Source: an uncultured Prevotellaceae bacterium (lineage in GTDB: Bacteria > Bacteroidota > Bacteroidia > Bacteroidales > Bacteroidaceae). Taken from it: a stretch of DNA of 64,000 nt. Positions 19,337-29,035 of the stretch are shown here, in pieces. Each line of letters begins with the position of its first letter. Position 1 is the first letter of the stretch. The translations under genes and the position numbers were made by a program. The notes beneath the pieces are model-generated. The model was not told the DNA's origin. It ran no database searches and saw nothing but the letters and a program-made list of their open reading frames with translations. The DNA lies in assembly GCA_946540735.1 (NCBI GenBank), contig CAMNIN010000002.1:62001-126000 (forward strand). The letters are read 5' to 3'.

Positions 19337-21214
19337 ATGAACTTTGGCCGTCTGTCCCATGTGCTGATCCTGTGGCTGCTGTTTTTCCCGCAAGCCATCG
19401 CGAACCGTTACCTCACCAGCACCTATTCACACGAATTGCTTGAGGAGAGTCTGGTTGCCCCGGGGAAATTCCATCCTGTCGCCTTGGCTTCTTCACCATA
19501 CTGGCGTGACAGCGTCCCCGAAACCATACGGAAAAGCTATATCACATTCGGCGAACGCTATCTCCACCACGACTGGCCGTCACTTCCCGCCACCCTATTT
19601 GCCGAATTCAAGACCCAAGGCAACCGAGTGCACTACGAAGCAGCATCTTTTGAAAAGCGACGCCAATTGGCAGCGCTTGTCATGGCCGAAGTATCTGAAG
19701 GGAAAGGACGGTTCACCGACGACATCGTCAATGGACTATGGAGTTTTTTCGAAGAGACCTGGTGGGGGCTCCCAGCCCACTATGGCCATCCCTACCCTAT
19801 CCCTGAAGACCAGAACGTAGACTTATTCAATGCAGAGACCGCCAGTCTTGTGGCCTGGTCGGTCTACATGCTCAGCGACCAACTGGAAACCCGCAGTCCT
19901 CTGATCCTCAAGAGAGCAACCAAGGAAATCGACCGCCGCATCCTCACTCCCGCCCTCACCGGGAAATACTGGTGGAAGACAGCAGGCATGAACTGGAATC
20001 CATGGATATGCAGCAATTGGCTGACCTGCACCCTGCTTTTCGAACAAGACCGGCAACGTCAGTTGCAGGCAGTGGAACAGATCCTGGGCTGTCTGGATGC
20101 CTTCATGGATGCCTATCCAGATGACGGAGGTTGTGACGAGGGCCCAGGATACTGGGATCGCGCTGCGGCCTCTTTGTTTGAAAGCCTTCAACTCCTGCAC
20201 TTAGCCACCAACGGTCGGATTGACCTCAGCCACCATGCCAAGTTGCAGGCCATGGGAAGCTATATCTACAAAACGTATATCGGCAATGGTTATTGCACCA
20301 ACTTCGCCGATGCCCACGACAACAAAGCCGTGCAGCAAGTCAACATCGTCTATCCATTCGGCCTGTACCTCAACGACGGAATGATGCGAGGATTCGGCAA
20401 ATATCTGTGGAAAGGCGACGAGCAAGCCGCAGAGTCCTATGCCGTAAGCGGTAATTTTCCCACATTGGGAAGAGAACTCCTTTTTCTGAAGCACATCACC
20501 ACCTTTGAGAAAGAGACAGCCCGGGAACCATTGCTCTCTGAGGTTTGGCTACCCAATCTGCAGATCATGACTACCCGTGACAGCAAAGGACTCTTTCTGG
20601 CGATGAAAGGCGGCAACAACGGAGAGAGTCACAACCATAACGACGTGGGCAGTTTCATCGTATACGCCGACGGGAAGCCCCTTCTCATCGATGTCGGAGT
20701 CGGTGAATACACCTCCAAGACCTTCAGCAACGACCGCTATAGTATCTGGACCATGCAGTCGGGCTACCACAACCTGCCTCAGATTAACGGCTGCGACCAG
20801 AAAGACGGCAAATCCTATCGTGCTGAAGCCGCACACTACACAAAAGGCTCATTGACGCTTGACATCGCCCATGCTTACCCCGATGAAGCCAAAGTGTCGC
20901 AATGGAAGCGTACCGCCCGATTGTTGCGAGGCAAACATGTGGAAATCACAGAAGACTACATACTCCAGGATTACCAATCTCCCAGTCGATTGATGCTGAT
21001 CACCCCTGTTAAGCCCGAGGTGTCAAAAGGCAAGATCATTCTTGGAGAGCATCAAGTCAGCTATCCGTCTGACCTTCTCGACATCGAGGTGGAAGAGCTT
21101 TCTAATCTGCTGGATCCCCTCTTGGAAAAAGTCTGGGGCAAAGAGATGTATCGTATTGTGATGACGATCAAGAGTCATGCCACCAAGGGAAAGGTGACCT
21201 ACCGCATCCGCTAA
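19337..21214 (+). CDS. Heparinase II/III-family polysaccharide lyase-like protein
   Basis: The 625-residue protein has a signal peptide (about 22 residues), an (alpha/alpha) toroid in the first two thirds (for example MNWNPWICSNW and DDGGCDEGPGYWDRA) and a C-terminal beta-sandwich with GESHNHNDVGSFIVYADG followed by DVGVGEYT. The His residues and the DVG segment are the hallmark of the heparinase II/III domain. Such enzymes cleave uronic-acid polysaccharides by beta-elimination. No SusC/SusD pair or sulfatase is nearby, so the substrate cannot be guessed. Confidence 0.85.
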   Translation: MNFGRLSHVLILWLLFFPQAIANRYLTSTYSHELLEESLVAPGKFHPVALASSPYWRDSVPETIRKSYITFGERYLHHDWPSLPATLFAEFKTQGNRVHYEAASFEKRRQLAALVMAEVSEGKGRFTDDIVNGLWSFFEETWWGLPAHYGHPYPIPEDQNVDLFNAETASLVAWSVYMLSDQLETRSPLILKRATKEIDRRILTPALTGKYWWKTAGMNWNPWICSNWLTCTLLFEQDRQRQLQAVEQILGCLDAFMDAYPDDGGCDEGPGYWDRAAASLFESLQLLHLATNGRIDLSHHAKLQAMGSYIYKTYIGNGYCTNFADAHDNKAVQQVNIVYPFGLYLNDGMMRGFGKYLWKGDEQAAESYAVSGNFPTLGRELLFLKHITTFEKETAREPLLSEVWLPNLQIMTTRDSKGLFLAMKGGNNGESHNHNDVGSFIVYADGKPLLIDVGVGEYTSKTFSNDRYSIWTMQSGYHNLPQINGCDQKDGKSYRAEAAHYTKGSLTLDIAHAYPDEAKVSQWKRTARLLRGKHVEITEDYILQDYQSPSRLMLITPVKPEVSKGKIILGEHQVSYPSDLLDIEVEELSNLLDPLLEKVWGKEMYRIVMTIKSHATKGKVTYRIR

Positions 21215-21265
21215 ACCCCGGTTTTCATATTATTTGAGCGTTATCCTTCACCTTGGGTTCACATC

Positions 21266-22369
21266 TCATTCATCTCTGGCGATGAATTTCCTCAATCTCT
21301 CTCTTGGGATGGTGAAATGTGTGATCCCATCAGCGAAGGAACCGATCTGATAAGGTTGAAAACTGAAAATCACTTTGTCGTCGAAAAGAGCGACTTGTGG
21401 CAATTCCACATCACTGATCTGCAATCCCTTCTCAGACATCTGTTCGGCAAGGAATGCCCTCACGCCCTCAATCTTATCACTCTTGAAGAACTTTGAATTA
21501 GTGAGCACCTCTCCCCTTTTCATATCAAAGGTGACATATCGCTCCAAGGGGAAATCATGAGCTCCATAAGCATAGAAATTGGTCGAAATATAATAGGTGA
21601 CGTAGCGATTGTCGACAAACCTTGGTGTCATGAAGATGCGCAGGTAGCTGAGCGGGAACGTGAAATCCTGGTTTTTCAAGTAGTAAACCTGGCGCATATA
21701 CATGTCACGGAAATGGTCTACTACACCTTGTCCGTCGTTGATATCCTCGATCTCGAATGCATCCGGATGGGCCTTACGAATCATCTCTGTAGGCAATGCG
21801 GACTTGTCAAGGTTTTTCTCCAAGTAGACATCATCGTAATAAAGCATGTCCATATTGGTGAACGTATCCAGATAGTTGATAATCCAAAACCGGAGGAAAT
21901 CCCATTGAGGGCCTTCTGAAGCTGGAAAATCCACCAAAATCTTATAGCCGAAATTATTGGTGTCGCAAGCCTTGAAATTGCAAGGCGACACGGATTCACA
22001 CCGGGTGAAGAGCCAGGGATATTTGTTGGTCACCAGCATGCTGTCGTTTTTCATCATCTCCAGCGGCCTTCGAACCTCCTCTATCCCCAGTTTGCCACAG
22101 ATATCCCCATTCTGGTAGATGGTGTCGGCCGGTACGGCAGGCCCGATCACGGCCACCTCCCGCTTTTCCGACAACAGCGAGAGGAAATGCACGTTCTCAT
22201 AGTCTTCATAGAGCAGATAATACTCTATCCCGCCCACATTCATGAGCGAGTCGGTGGTGGCATTCCTGACATCATCGATAAAACCAGCATATTGCTGCGC
22301 TTGCACCCGAGAGGGGAACATCGCCACCAAGCATGCCACGACAGCGGATCTCAAAACAAGTCTCATCAT
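21266..22369 (-). CDS. Exported protein with C-terminal DUF3298 (RsiV-like) domain
   Basis: The 367-residue form starts at the second ATG (22369), which directly opens a good signal peptide (MMRLVLRSAVVACLVAMFPS); an ATG at 22396 is also possible and would overlap the previous gene by 14 bases. The C-terminal 120 residues, with YISTNFYAYGAHDFPLERYVTFD and FSFQPYQIGSFADGITHFTIP, match the DUF3298 domain found at the C-terminus of RsiV. The N-terminal part resembles nothing I know. Function unknown. It directly follows the DegT aminotransferase gene. Confidence 0.7.
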   Translation of the reverse strand: MMRLVLRSAVVACLVAMFPSRVQAQQYAGFIDDVRNATTDSLMNVGGIEYYLLYEDYENVHFLSLLSEKREVAVIGPAVPADTIYQNGDICGKLGIEEVRRPLEMMKNDSMLVTNKYPWLFTRCESVSPCNFKACDTNNFGYKILVDFPASEGPQWDFLRFWIINYLDTFTNMDMLYYDDVYLEKNLDKSALPTEMIRKAHPDAFEIEDINDGQGVVDHFRDMYMRQVYYLKNQDFTFPLSYLRIFMTPRFVDNRYVTYYISTNFYAYGAHDFPLERYVTFDMKRGEVLTNSKFFKSDKIEGVRAFLAEQMSEKGLQISDVELPQVALFDDKVIFSFQPYQIGSFADGITHFTIPRERLRKFIARDE

Positions 22370-22382
22370 CCCATCCAAAAAA

Positions 22383-23483
22383 TCAATCAAATTCATTGAC
22401 GGCTTTCACCACCTGATCAACCTCCTCATCAGTAAGTTCGGGTCCGATGGGCAGGCTCAGTTCCTCGTCATGTATTCTATCGGTGATGGGCAGCGACAAA
22501 CCAGCATATTCACGCATCCCCCTCTGCCGATGTGGAGGAACCGGATAATGCACCTGCGTCTCCACCCCATTTCTTGCCATAAACTCCAGCAGTTCATCCC
22601 TGCGACCGCACATGACAGGATAGATATGCCACACATTTGATTCCAAAGGGTGGAGAGACGGCCGTCTGACAAAAGCGTTGTCGATGTGGGTATCATAATA
22701 GCAGGCGATCTCACGCCGGCGTGAGTTATCCTCATCAAGATGCCGTAGCTTCACTCTCAATATGGCAGCCTGCATCTCATCCATCCTCGAGTTGCGGCCT
22801 TTGGCGTCAAACACGTATTTACGCACCGACCCATAATTACGGAGCATTCTGACCATTTCAGCCAAATCCGCGTCATTGGTCGTCACCGCTCCTGCATCGC
22901 CGGCAGCCCCGAGGTTTTTGGTAGGATAAAAGCTATGACCCGCAGCATCGCCGAGGGCACCGGTCCTCGTCTGGAAGAAACAGCACCCATGCGCCTGAGC
23001 GTTGTCCTCCACCAGTTTCAGTCCGTATTGGCGGCAAATCTGCCCTATCCCATCCGTATAGGCACATCTGCCATAGAGATGGACGATCAAAACCGACCGG
23101 GTTCGAGGCGTAATCAATTGCTCGATGGCATGCTCATCAATCTGCAGCGTGTCGGGATCAGGCTCCGCGAAGACCGGAACGAGATAGTTTTCCGTGATTG
23201 CCAGAATAGAAGCGATATAGGTATTGGCAGGCACGATAACCTCATCGCCAGGCTTCATCAACCCCATCTCGATATAAGCCCTATATATTAAGGTGAGCGC
23301 ATCCAAGCCATTTCCCACACCGACACAGGATTCGGTGCCGATATATCTGGCATATTCCTCCTCGAAAAGCGTCATCTGCCGTCCGAGTACATACCATCCC
23401 GATGCGAGGACCTCATCCACGGCCTTGTGGATCTCATCCTGATAAATCTGCGTGCGCTTGGCCAGGTTTATAAACTCTACCAT
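22383..23483 (-). CDS. DegT/DnrJ/EryC1-family sugar aminotransferase
   Basis: The 366-residue PLP enzyme carries VGVGNGLDALTLIYRAY (cofactor phosphate binding, near residue 55) and HSFYPTKNLGAAGDAGA, in which Lys is the expected PLP-linked residue. It transfers an amino group to an NDP-keto sugar; FdtB/QdtB-type 3-aminotransferases are closest by these motifs as I remember them. The gene stands away from the polysaccharide locus. Its promoter (23488-23519) ends only 4 bases before the ATG, so the mRNA may be leaderless. Confidence 0.88.
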   Translation of the reverse strand: MVEFINLAKRTQIYQDEIHKAVDEVLASGWYVLGRQMTLFEEEYARYIGTESCVGVGNGLDALTLIYRAYIEMGLMKPGDEVIVPANTYIASILAITENYLVPVFAEPDPDTLQIDEHAIEQLITPRTRSVLIVHLYGRCAYTDGIGQICRQYGLKLVEDNAQAHGCCFFQTRTGALGDAAGHSFYPTKNLGAAGDAGAVTTNDADLAEMVRMLRNYGSVRKYVFDAKGRNSRMDEMQAAILRVKLRHLDEDNSRRREIACYYDTHIDNAFVRRPSLHPLESNVWHIYPVMCGRRDELLEFMARNGVETQVHYPVPPHRQRGMREYAGLSLPITDRIHDEELSLPIGPELTDEEVDQVVKAVNEFD

Positions 23484-23487
23484 AATG

Positions 23488-23519
23488 CAAAATTACGAAT
23501 AAGCAAGCGAACAGCCAAA
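23488..23519 (-). promoter_or_regulatory. Promoter of the DegT aminotransferase gene, abutting the start codon
   Basis: On the minus strand TTTG (23519-23516), 20 bases, then TAATTTTG (23495-23488), followed by CATT and the ATG at 23483. Both elements match consensus perfectly. Confidence 0.65.
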
Positions 23520-23642
23520 TTTATCCGTGCTTTTCGGAGTGAGAAAAAAAACGGTGTAGACAAAATGACCAATAAGCAAGAAAAAAGAAAGGAAAAGTAA
23601 ATAAATATGGTCCTTTTCCTCTCGCATAATCGAAAATTTCAT

Positions 23643-23650
23643 TATCTTTG
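23643..23650 (+). promoter_or_regulatory. -7 element of the outer-membrane barrel gene
   Basis: TATCTTTG is a perfect -7 element; no clear TTTG lies 19-21 bases upstream. It supports the ATG at 23688 over the upstream in-frame codons. Confidence 0.45.
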
Positions 23651-23687
23651 CAGGCAAATTCTATTCGCAAAAGGAAATACGATTGAT

Positions 23688-24398
23688 ATGAGAAGAAAAT
23701 TGACATGCCTGATCACCTTGGTTCTGACCGCTTTAACCCTTCAAGCTCAGGAGGCGGTGTATGATGCTAATGGCAGACAAGACCCCCAGGATATATGGGT
23801 GAACAAGGTGAATGACGGCAAGGAATGGCGAGACGAGAACCGTTGGCACGATCCCTTCGACATCTATGCAGGCCCTGCTGTCGGTATGGTCGCCTCCAAC
23901 CTCACCCAATATGACGGTAAATTCCTGTTCTCTCCATATATTGGCGGAATCATCCAAGCCTACTTCAACAACCATTTCGGCATGAGTCTTGAGTTTGGTT
24001 ACAACCGCCAAGGCGTGAGAGATGCCTGGCAGAACTTTGATAACACCCACGCGGGAGGTCCTTACGAGTATCGTCTCGACTACATCAGCACGATCTACAA
24101 GCTCCGTTATTATCCCATTCACCATTTTAACGTATTAGCAGGTTTGATGTTTGGAGTTCACATCAATGCGAAGAGCCAGTTGGACGGCAAAGACACCGAC
24201 ATCAAGGATCACCTCCGCAAGCGTGCAGCCCATATCATCGCCGGTGCAGGATATGAGTTTGACAACCTGTATTTCGAGGGCTATTACGGTTTTCCACTGT
24301 CCAGACTGGCCAAGACCGATTTAGGCCGTCGTGCTTTGCAGAACGCCAAGGAGCATGTCATTGTGCTTACGGTGGGCTACAAGTTCAAGATCTATTAA
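23688..24398 (+). CDS. Outer-membrane beta-barrel protein (porin-like, small)
   Basis: The 236-residue protein has a signal peptide ending near TLQAQ, then a beta-barrel domain that begins AGPAVGMVASNL and shows alternating aromatic strands (SPYIGGIIQAYFNNHFGMSLEFGY, YISTIYKLRYYPIHHFNVLAGLMFGVHI). It ends in VGYKFKIY, with the aromatic last residue needed for barrel insertion. It resembles the PorT/outer membrane beta-barrel family of Bacteroidetes. No further function is apparent. Confidence 0.78.
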   Translation: MRRKLTCLITLVLTALTLQAQEAVYDANGRQDPQDIWVNKVNDGKEWRDENRWHDPFDIYAGPAVGMVASNLTQYDGKFLFSPYIGGIIQAYFNNHFGMSLEFGYNRQGVRDAWQNFDNTHAGGPYEYRLDYISTIYKLRYYPIHHFNVLAGLMFGVHINAKSQLDGKDTDIKDHLRKRAAHIIAGAGYEFDNLYFEGYYGFPLSRLAKTDLGRRALQNAKEHVIVLTVGYKFKIY

Positions 24399-24430
24399 AA
24401 TTGCAGACACGACTGAATCACAGACAAAAT

Positions 24431-24476
24431 AAAAATCCATCTGCCCCCCTTCATGACGAGGCGCAGATGGATTTTT
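24431..24476. terminator. Bidirectional terminator between convergent genes
   Basis: AAAAATCCATCTGC (24431-24444) pairs perfectly over 14 bases with GCAGATGGATTTTT (24463-24476). T-runs are present on both strands, so it serves the barrel gene and the convergent protease gene. Confidence 0.8.
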
Positions 24477-24477
24477 C

Positions 24478-25590
24478 TTATTTGAGGAAATCCCTGATTT
24501 TATCGAGAGGTATTCCGAAATTGAAGTTGTCGCTGCCTACTAATTTGGCGAAGTTGACAGCCACCACATTGCCATTCTCATCGATCACCGGACTTCCGCT
24601 TGATCCCTGAACGGTGGGAATGCTGTAGGTCAAACGCTCACCATCAGGGGTCTGCGTTACCCTGCCACTGGTCATCTGCACACTGATTCCTTTCTGGGTA
24701 TTGGCCAACATCAGTCCGGCATTATACCCGATCATATAAAGCTGCTGATCGATTTTGATTTTGGCTTCAGACGATTTACCGTTAAAATACTCTTTGTCGC
24801 CATCACCAGCGAAGCGGAAGACAAAGGCATCCTTAGGAGTCTTCTTCGATTTCAATTGCAGGATGGCCAAGTCTGCATCTTCTTTGGCTGAGACCTTGAC
24901 AATCTGACAAGGATTCTTCACCAGGAAATCAGAAGGTCCAGTAACCTTCTGACCATCATAGGAGATGCCGATATTGCACACCGTGTTCACCTTGATATTA
25001 TTGATATTAGTACCCTGCAAATACCGGGCTGAGGCAGCCACCTCCTCATACATCTTCATCAGTTTCTGTTGTTCGGCCTCGATCATTCTCAGCTGACTCT
25101 CATCGCCAGCGATGATATTGCCGAAAAAGTCATATTCCATAAACTGAGCCTTCTGGGCTTCAAGCATGTTGTATTTCGACTTGATCTGCCGTGCCGCCAT
25201 GGCACATTGCATGAAAGAAGCCCTGACGATATTGGCCAGATTGGCTCTGAGCTGCTGACTGTTGACTTCAGATGCCGCCACATGCCTGTTGGTCATGATC
25301 TTGCCGTCGTCACTGACAAAGAACCCGGTGCCGTTGAGCATCTGGGCATTGTTTTTTGCCTCAGCCTCACTGGTGGTGAATCCTTGCATATTGCCATTGC
25401 TGTCGATGCCCGTAAAAAAGAGTTTCTGTCCTCCTGGCATCACCACCTCATAGTAAAATTTGTTGAGGACCAACACGACACCACTTTTCTGCTCTTCGAA
25501 AATCTCATCGGCCGACTTTTTGCCACACGAGACCAGAGTCACCAATGCCAGCATCAAAGCCAGCAAATTCATTTTATCTTTCATTTTCAT
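24478..25590 (-). CDS. Lipoprotein serine protease, trypsin-like
   Basis: A 370-residue lipoprotein with lipobox LVSC near residue 22 and a trypsin-like domain. The triad is visible: His103 in TNRHVAAS, Asp240 in DADLAIL and Ser333 in VQGSSGSPV. Between His and Asp lies an insertion of about 100 residues rich in Lys/Gln/Glu, unusual for DegP-like enzymes, and there is no PDZ domain. I start at the ATG at 25590, because the -7 element TAATTTTG at 25623-25616 would put the transcription start after the upstream ATG at 25614. Confidence 0.85.
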   Translation of the reverse strand: MKMKDKMNLLALMLALVTLVSCGKKSADEIFEEQKSGVVLVLNKFYYEVVMPGGQKLFFTGIDSNGNMQGFTTSEAEAKNNAQMLNGTGFFVSDDGKIMTNRHVAASEVNSQQLRANLANIVRASFMQCAMAARQIKSKYNMLEAQKAQFMEYDFFGNIIAGDESQLRMIEAEQQKLMKMYEEVAASARYLQGTNINNIKVNTVCNIGISYDGQKVTGPSDFLVKNPCQIVKVSAKEDADLAILQLKSKKTPKDAFVFRFAGDGDKEYFNGKSSEAKIKIDQQLYMIGYNAGLMLANTQKGISVQMTSGRVTQTPDGERLTYSIPTVQGSSGSPVIDENGNVVAVNFAKLVGSDNFNFGIPLDKIRDFLK

Positions 25591-25772
25591 CTTACAGTTG
25601 TTATCTTTTGGCATGCAAAATTAGTGCAAGAAAATGAAAAATGGAATATTTTTGCCCATTTTTAGCACAGATTGACACTTTGCAACAAAAAGAAGAAATT
25701 TTCTGACGGTCTGACACAATAAATCTATAAAGAAGCAAGTTTTTCTTAAAAAGTACAAAAACAACAAAAATT

Positions 25773-27629
25773 ATGTGTGGAATAGTTGGTTATATCGGGA
25801 AGAGAGAGGCTTTTCCCATCCTGATTTCAGGTTTGAAACGTTTGGAATACCGTGGTTATGACTCAGCAGGCATCGCTCTGATCAATGATGCCAATGAGAT
25901 GAACGTCTACAAGGAGAAAGGAAAGGTTTCTAATCTGGAAGAGCGCACACAGCACCATGATGTGACAGGCTCAATAGGCATCGCCCATACCCGTTGGGCC
26001 ACCCATGGCGAGCCCTCATCGGTCAACGCCCATCCCCATCTCTCAGAGAGTGGCCGTCTGGCCCTTGTGCACAACGGCATCATTGAGAATTACGCCAACA
26101 TCAAGGAATACCTCACCGGTAAAGGCTATCACTTCAAGAGCAGCACCGACACAGAGGTACTGGTGCAACTGATAGAGTTTGTGCAGCAACGATTCCATCT
26201 TGAGCTTGGGCTGGCCGTTCTTTACGCCCTGCGCCGAGTGGTGGGAGCCTACGCCATCGCCGTTCTCGACCGCGAACACCCCGACGAGATCATCTGTGCC
26301 CGCAAGAGCAGTCCGTTGGTGGTCGGCATCGGCGAAGACAAAAAAGAGTATTTCCTGGCCTCCGATGCCCTGCCCATCGTCGGATACACTAAGCATATCC
26401 TGTACCTGAACGACGAGGAAGTGGCCGTCATCCGCCGCGGCGAAGACATCACCGTGAGAAACCTGGCCAACTCGCGCGACCTTGTCGCCCCCAACGTGCA
26501 TGATGTGGACATCGACCTTGACAAGCTCGAGAAAGGCGGTTTTCCACATTACATGCTAAAGGAAATTTTCGAACAGCCACGCAGCATTTCCGATTGCATG
26601 AGAGGCCGACTTCTCACAGCAGAGCATCAGATCGTATTGAGCGCCATCAAACTCCACAGGGAGGAACTCCTCAACGCCGGCAGATTTATCATCGTAGCGT
26701 GCGGCACCTCTTGGCACGCCGGATTAATCGGAAAGCAGATGATCGAGCAATTCTGCAAGATACCGGTCGAAGTGGAATACGCCAGCGAGTTCCGTTACCG
26801 CAACCCCGTCATTCGCGAAGACGACATCGTAATCGCCATCTCGCAGAGTGGAGAGACAGCCGACACCCTGGCCGCATTCAACCTGGCAAAAGCCAATAAC
26901 GCGCTATGCTTCGGCATCGTCAACTCCGTCGGGTCAAGCATCGCCAGGGCCTCGGATACGGGTATCTACATCCACGTCGGTCCGGAAATCGGTGTGGCCT
27001 CCACCAAGGCCTTCACGGGCCAAGTCACCGTGCTCACGCTCTTCGCCCTCGCTTTAGGCCATGAGAAAGGCATCATGGCCAAGGATATCTACGAAAAGCA
27101 CATCGAAGAACTGGCCAAGATCCCCGAGAAAATCAGACAGATTCTCAAGCAGAATGACCATATCCGCGACATTGCCCGCACGCTGACCTATGCCCGCAAC
27201 ACCCTATACATGGGTCGTGGCATGAATTATCCCGTGGCCTTGGAAGGAGCACTCAAGTTGAAGGAAATCAGCTACATCCACGCCGAGGGATATCCAGCCG
27301 CAGAGATGAAGCATGGTCCCATAGCCCTCGTCGACGAGAACATGCCTGTGATTTTCGTGGCCACCCATCACAGGTTATACAAGAAGATCATCAGCAATAT
27401 CCAGGAAGTGATAGCCCGCAACGGTCGAATCATCGCCATCGTCACCGAGGGAGACACCGACGTGAAGGAACTGGCCTCCTTCGTGATCGAGATTCCCGAG
27501 ACGCTGGAAACCCTTGTACCGCTGCTGTCGGTGATTCCATTGCAACTGATCGCCTATCATGTGGCCGTCGTGAAAGGACTCAACGTCGACCAACCCCGCA
27601 ACTTAGCGAAGAGTGTGACCGTGGAATGA
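25773..27629 (+). CDS. glmS: Glutamine-fructose-6-phosphate aminotransferase
   Basis: The 618-residue enzyme makes glucosamine 6-phosphate, first step toward UDP-GlcNAc for peptidoglycan and surface polysaccharides. The protein begins MCGIVGYIG with the glutaminase nucleophile Cys2, and RLEYRGYDSAGIA follows. Two SIS domains occupy the C-terminal half (ACGTSWHAGLIGKQ; SQSGETADTLAAF; ending LAKSVTVE). Full length, no anomalies. No self-cleaving glmS ribozyme is apparent in the short leader. Confidence 0.97.
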   Translation: MCGIVGYIGKREAFPILISGLKRLEYRGYDSAGIALINDANEMNVYKEKGKVSNLEERTQHHDVTGSIGIAHTRWATHGEPSSVNAHPHLSESGRLALVHNGIIENYANIKEYLTGKGYHFKSSTDTEVLVQLIEFVQQRFHLELGLAVLYALRRVVGAYAIAVLDREHPDEIICARKSSPLVVGIGEDKKEYFLASDALPIVGYTKHILYLNDEEVAVIRRGEDITVRNLANSRDLVAPNVHDVDIDLDKLEKGGFPHYMLKEIFEQPRSISDCMRGRLLTAEHQIVLSAIKLHREELLNAGRFIIVACGTSWHAGLIGKQMIEQFCKIPVEVEYASEFRYRNPVIREDDIVIAISQSGETADTLAAFNLAKANNALCFGIVNSVGSSIARASDTGIYIHVGPEIGVASTKAFTGQVTVLTLFALALGHEKGIMAKDIYEKHIEELAKIPEKIRQILKQNDHIRDIARTLTYARNTLYMGRGMNYPVALEGALKLKEISYIHAEGYPAAEMKHGPIALVDENMPVIFVATHHRLYKKIISNIQEVIARNGRIIAIVTEGDTDVKELASFVIEIPETLETLVPLLSVIPLQLIAYHVAVVKGLNVDQPRNLAKSVTVE

Positions 27630-27638
27630 TACAATAAC

Positions 27639-27670
27639 GAGAAAGGCCCTCCTATCCAAGGGCCTTTCTC
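27639..27670. terminator. Shared terminator of glmS and ugd
   Basis: GAGAAAGGCCCT (27639-27650) pairs perfectly with AGGGCCTTTCTC (27659-27670) around 8 bases, between convergent genes. T-runs are weak on both strands. Confidence 0.7.
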
Positions 27671-27697
27671 ATATAATTACGCTGACAAAGAAATCGG

Positions 27698-29011
27698 TTA
27701 TTTTCCGATGCAGTGGTATTCGAAACCATACTCATCGAGTTCCTCTGAATCGTAGATATTGCGCCCGTCGATGACGAGGGCGTTGCGCATGGTCTTTTTC
27801 ATAACCCCCCAACTGGGAAGACGGAACTGTTTCCACTCCGTGAGCAGCAACATGGCGTCGGCATCCAGCACGGCATCATACATATCCTTGGCATATTCCA
27901 CTTTGTCGCCCAACCGTCTGCGACACTCATCCATAGCCACAGGATCAAACACCCTGACCCTACAACCAGCATTGAGAAGCAGGTCTATTGTGACAAGTGA
28001 TGTCGCCTCACGCATATCGTCAGTCTCCGGCTTGAAAGCCAATCCCCAAATGGCGATAGTTTTGTCTTTCAGGTTGCCTTTGAAATATTTCCTCAATTTC
28101 TCAAAGACCACTTTCTTCTGGTTCTCGTTCACCTCTTCGACAGCCTTGAGCACATGCATGGTATAGCCGTTTTTCTCCGCGGTCTTGATGAGAGCTTTCA
28201 CATCCTTGGGGAAACAACTGCCGCCATAGCCGCATCCAGGATAGAGAAATTTTCGTCCGATGCGGGTGTCGGCACCAATACCACGACGCACCATCTCTAC
28301 GTCGGCACCCACAATCTCACAGAGATTGGCTATATCGTTCATGAAACTGATACGGGTAGCCAGCATGGAGTTGGCCGCATACTTGATCATTTCCGCTGAT
28401 GGGATATCGGTGAACAACACGCGGAAATTGTTGAGCAGGAAGGGACGATAAAGCCTTGTCATGAGCGCACGGGCTCTCTCCGACTCCACACCGACGACCA
28501 CACGGTCGGGACTCATGAAGTCCTTGATAGCTGCACCCTCTTTCAGAAATTCAGGATTGGAAGCCACGTCAAACGGGATTTTCTCACCCCGCTTGGCCAA
28601 TTCCTCCTCAATGACCGCCTTGACTTTCTTGGCTGTGCCGACGGGGACGGTGGATTTCGTCACCAGCACAGTATATCGCTTGATGTTCTGCCCGAACTCA
28701 CGAGCCACATTCAGCACATATTTCAAATCCGCCGATCCATCCTCATCAGGAGGAGTGCCAACGGCACTGAAGACGAGAGACACATCGTCGATCACCTCCT
28801 TGAGGTTGGTTGTGAAGGTGATTCTGCCAGCATTGACATTACGCCTCACCATCTCATCAAGTCCGGGCTCATAGATGGGAATCTCGCCATTGCGGAGTTT
28901 CTCGATTTTCTGTTCGTCAATGTCCACGCAAGCCACATGGACACCCATTTCAGCAAAGCAAGCTCCACTGACCAGGCCGACATAGCCTGTTCCTACTACT
29001 GCTACATTCAT
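27698..29011 (-). CDS. ugd: UDP-glucose 6-dehydrogenase
   Basis: The 437-residue enzyme oxidises UDP-glucose to UDP-glucuronate with two NAD+. It has the N-terminal Rossmann motif VVGTGYVGLVSGACFAE, the catalytic-cysteine segment GCGYGGSCFPKD near residue 255, and the C-terminal NAD-binding domain (IWGLAFKPETDDMREA). It supplies UDP-glucuronate for the polysaccharide locus just downstream on the other strand. It is 24 bases after rfbC and in the same operon. Confidence 0.95.
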   Translation of the reverse strand: MNVAVVGTGYVGLVSGACFAEMGVHVACVDIDEQKIEKLRNGEIPIYEPGLDEMVRRNVNAGRITFTTNLKEVIDDVSLVFSAVGTPPDEDGSADLKYVLNVAREFGQNIKRYTVLVTKSTVPVGTAKKVKAVIEEELAKRGEKIPFDVASNPEFLKEGAAIKDFMSPDRVVVGVESERARALMTRLYRPFLLNNFRVLFTDIPSAEMIKYAANSMLATRISFMNDIANLCEIVGADVEMVRRGIGADTRIGRKFLYPGCGYGGSCFPKDVKALIKTAEKNGYTMHVLKAVEEVNENQKKVVFEKLRKYFKGNLKDKTIAIWGLAFKPETDDMREATSLVTIDLLLNAGCRVRVFDPVAMDECRRRLGDKVEYAKDMYDAVLDADAMLLLTEWKQFRLPSWGVMKKTMRNALVIDGRNIYDSEELDEYGFEYHCIGK

Positions 29012-29035
29012 AATTGATAATAAATAAGTTATGCT

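Noticed and set aside
25680..25772. glmS ribozyme or other riboswitch upstream of glmS
   Set aside because: Leader is short and A-rich, no stable paired core; glmS ribozymes are mostly from Firmicutes.
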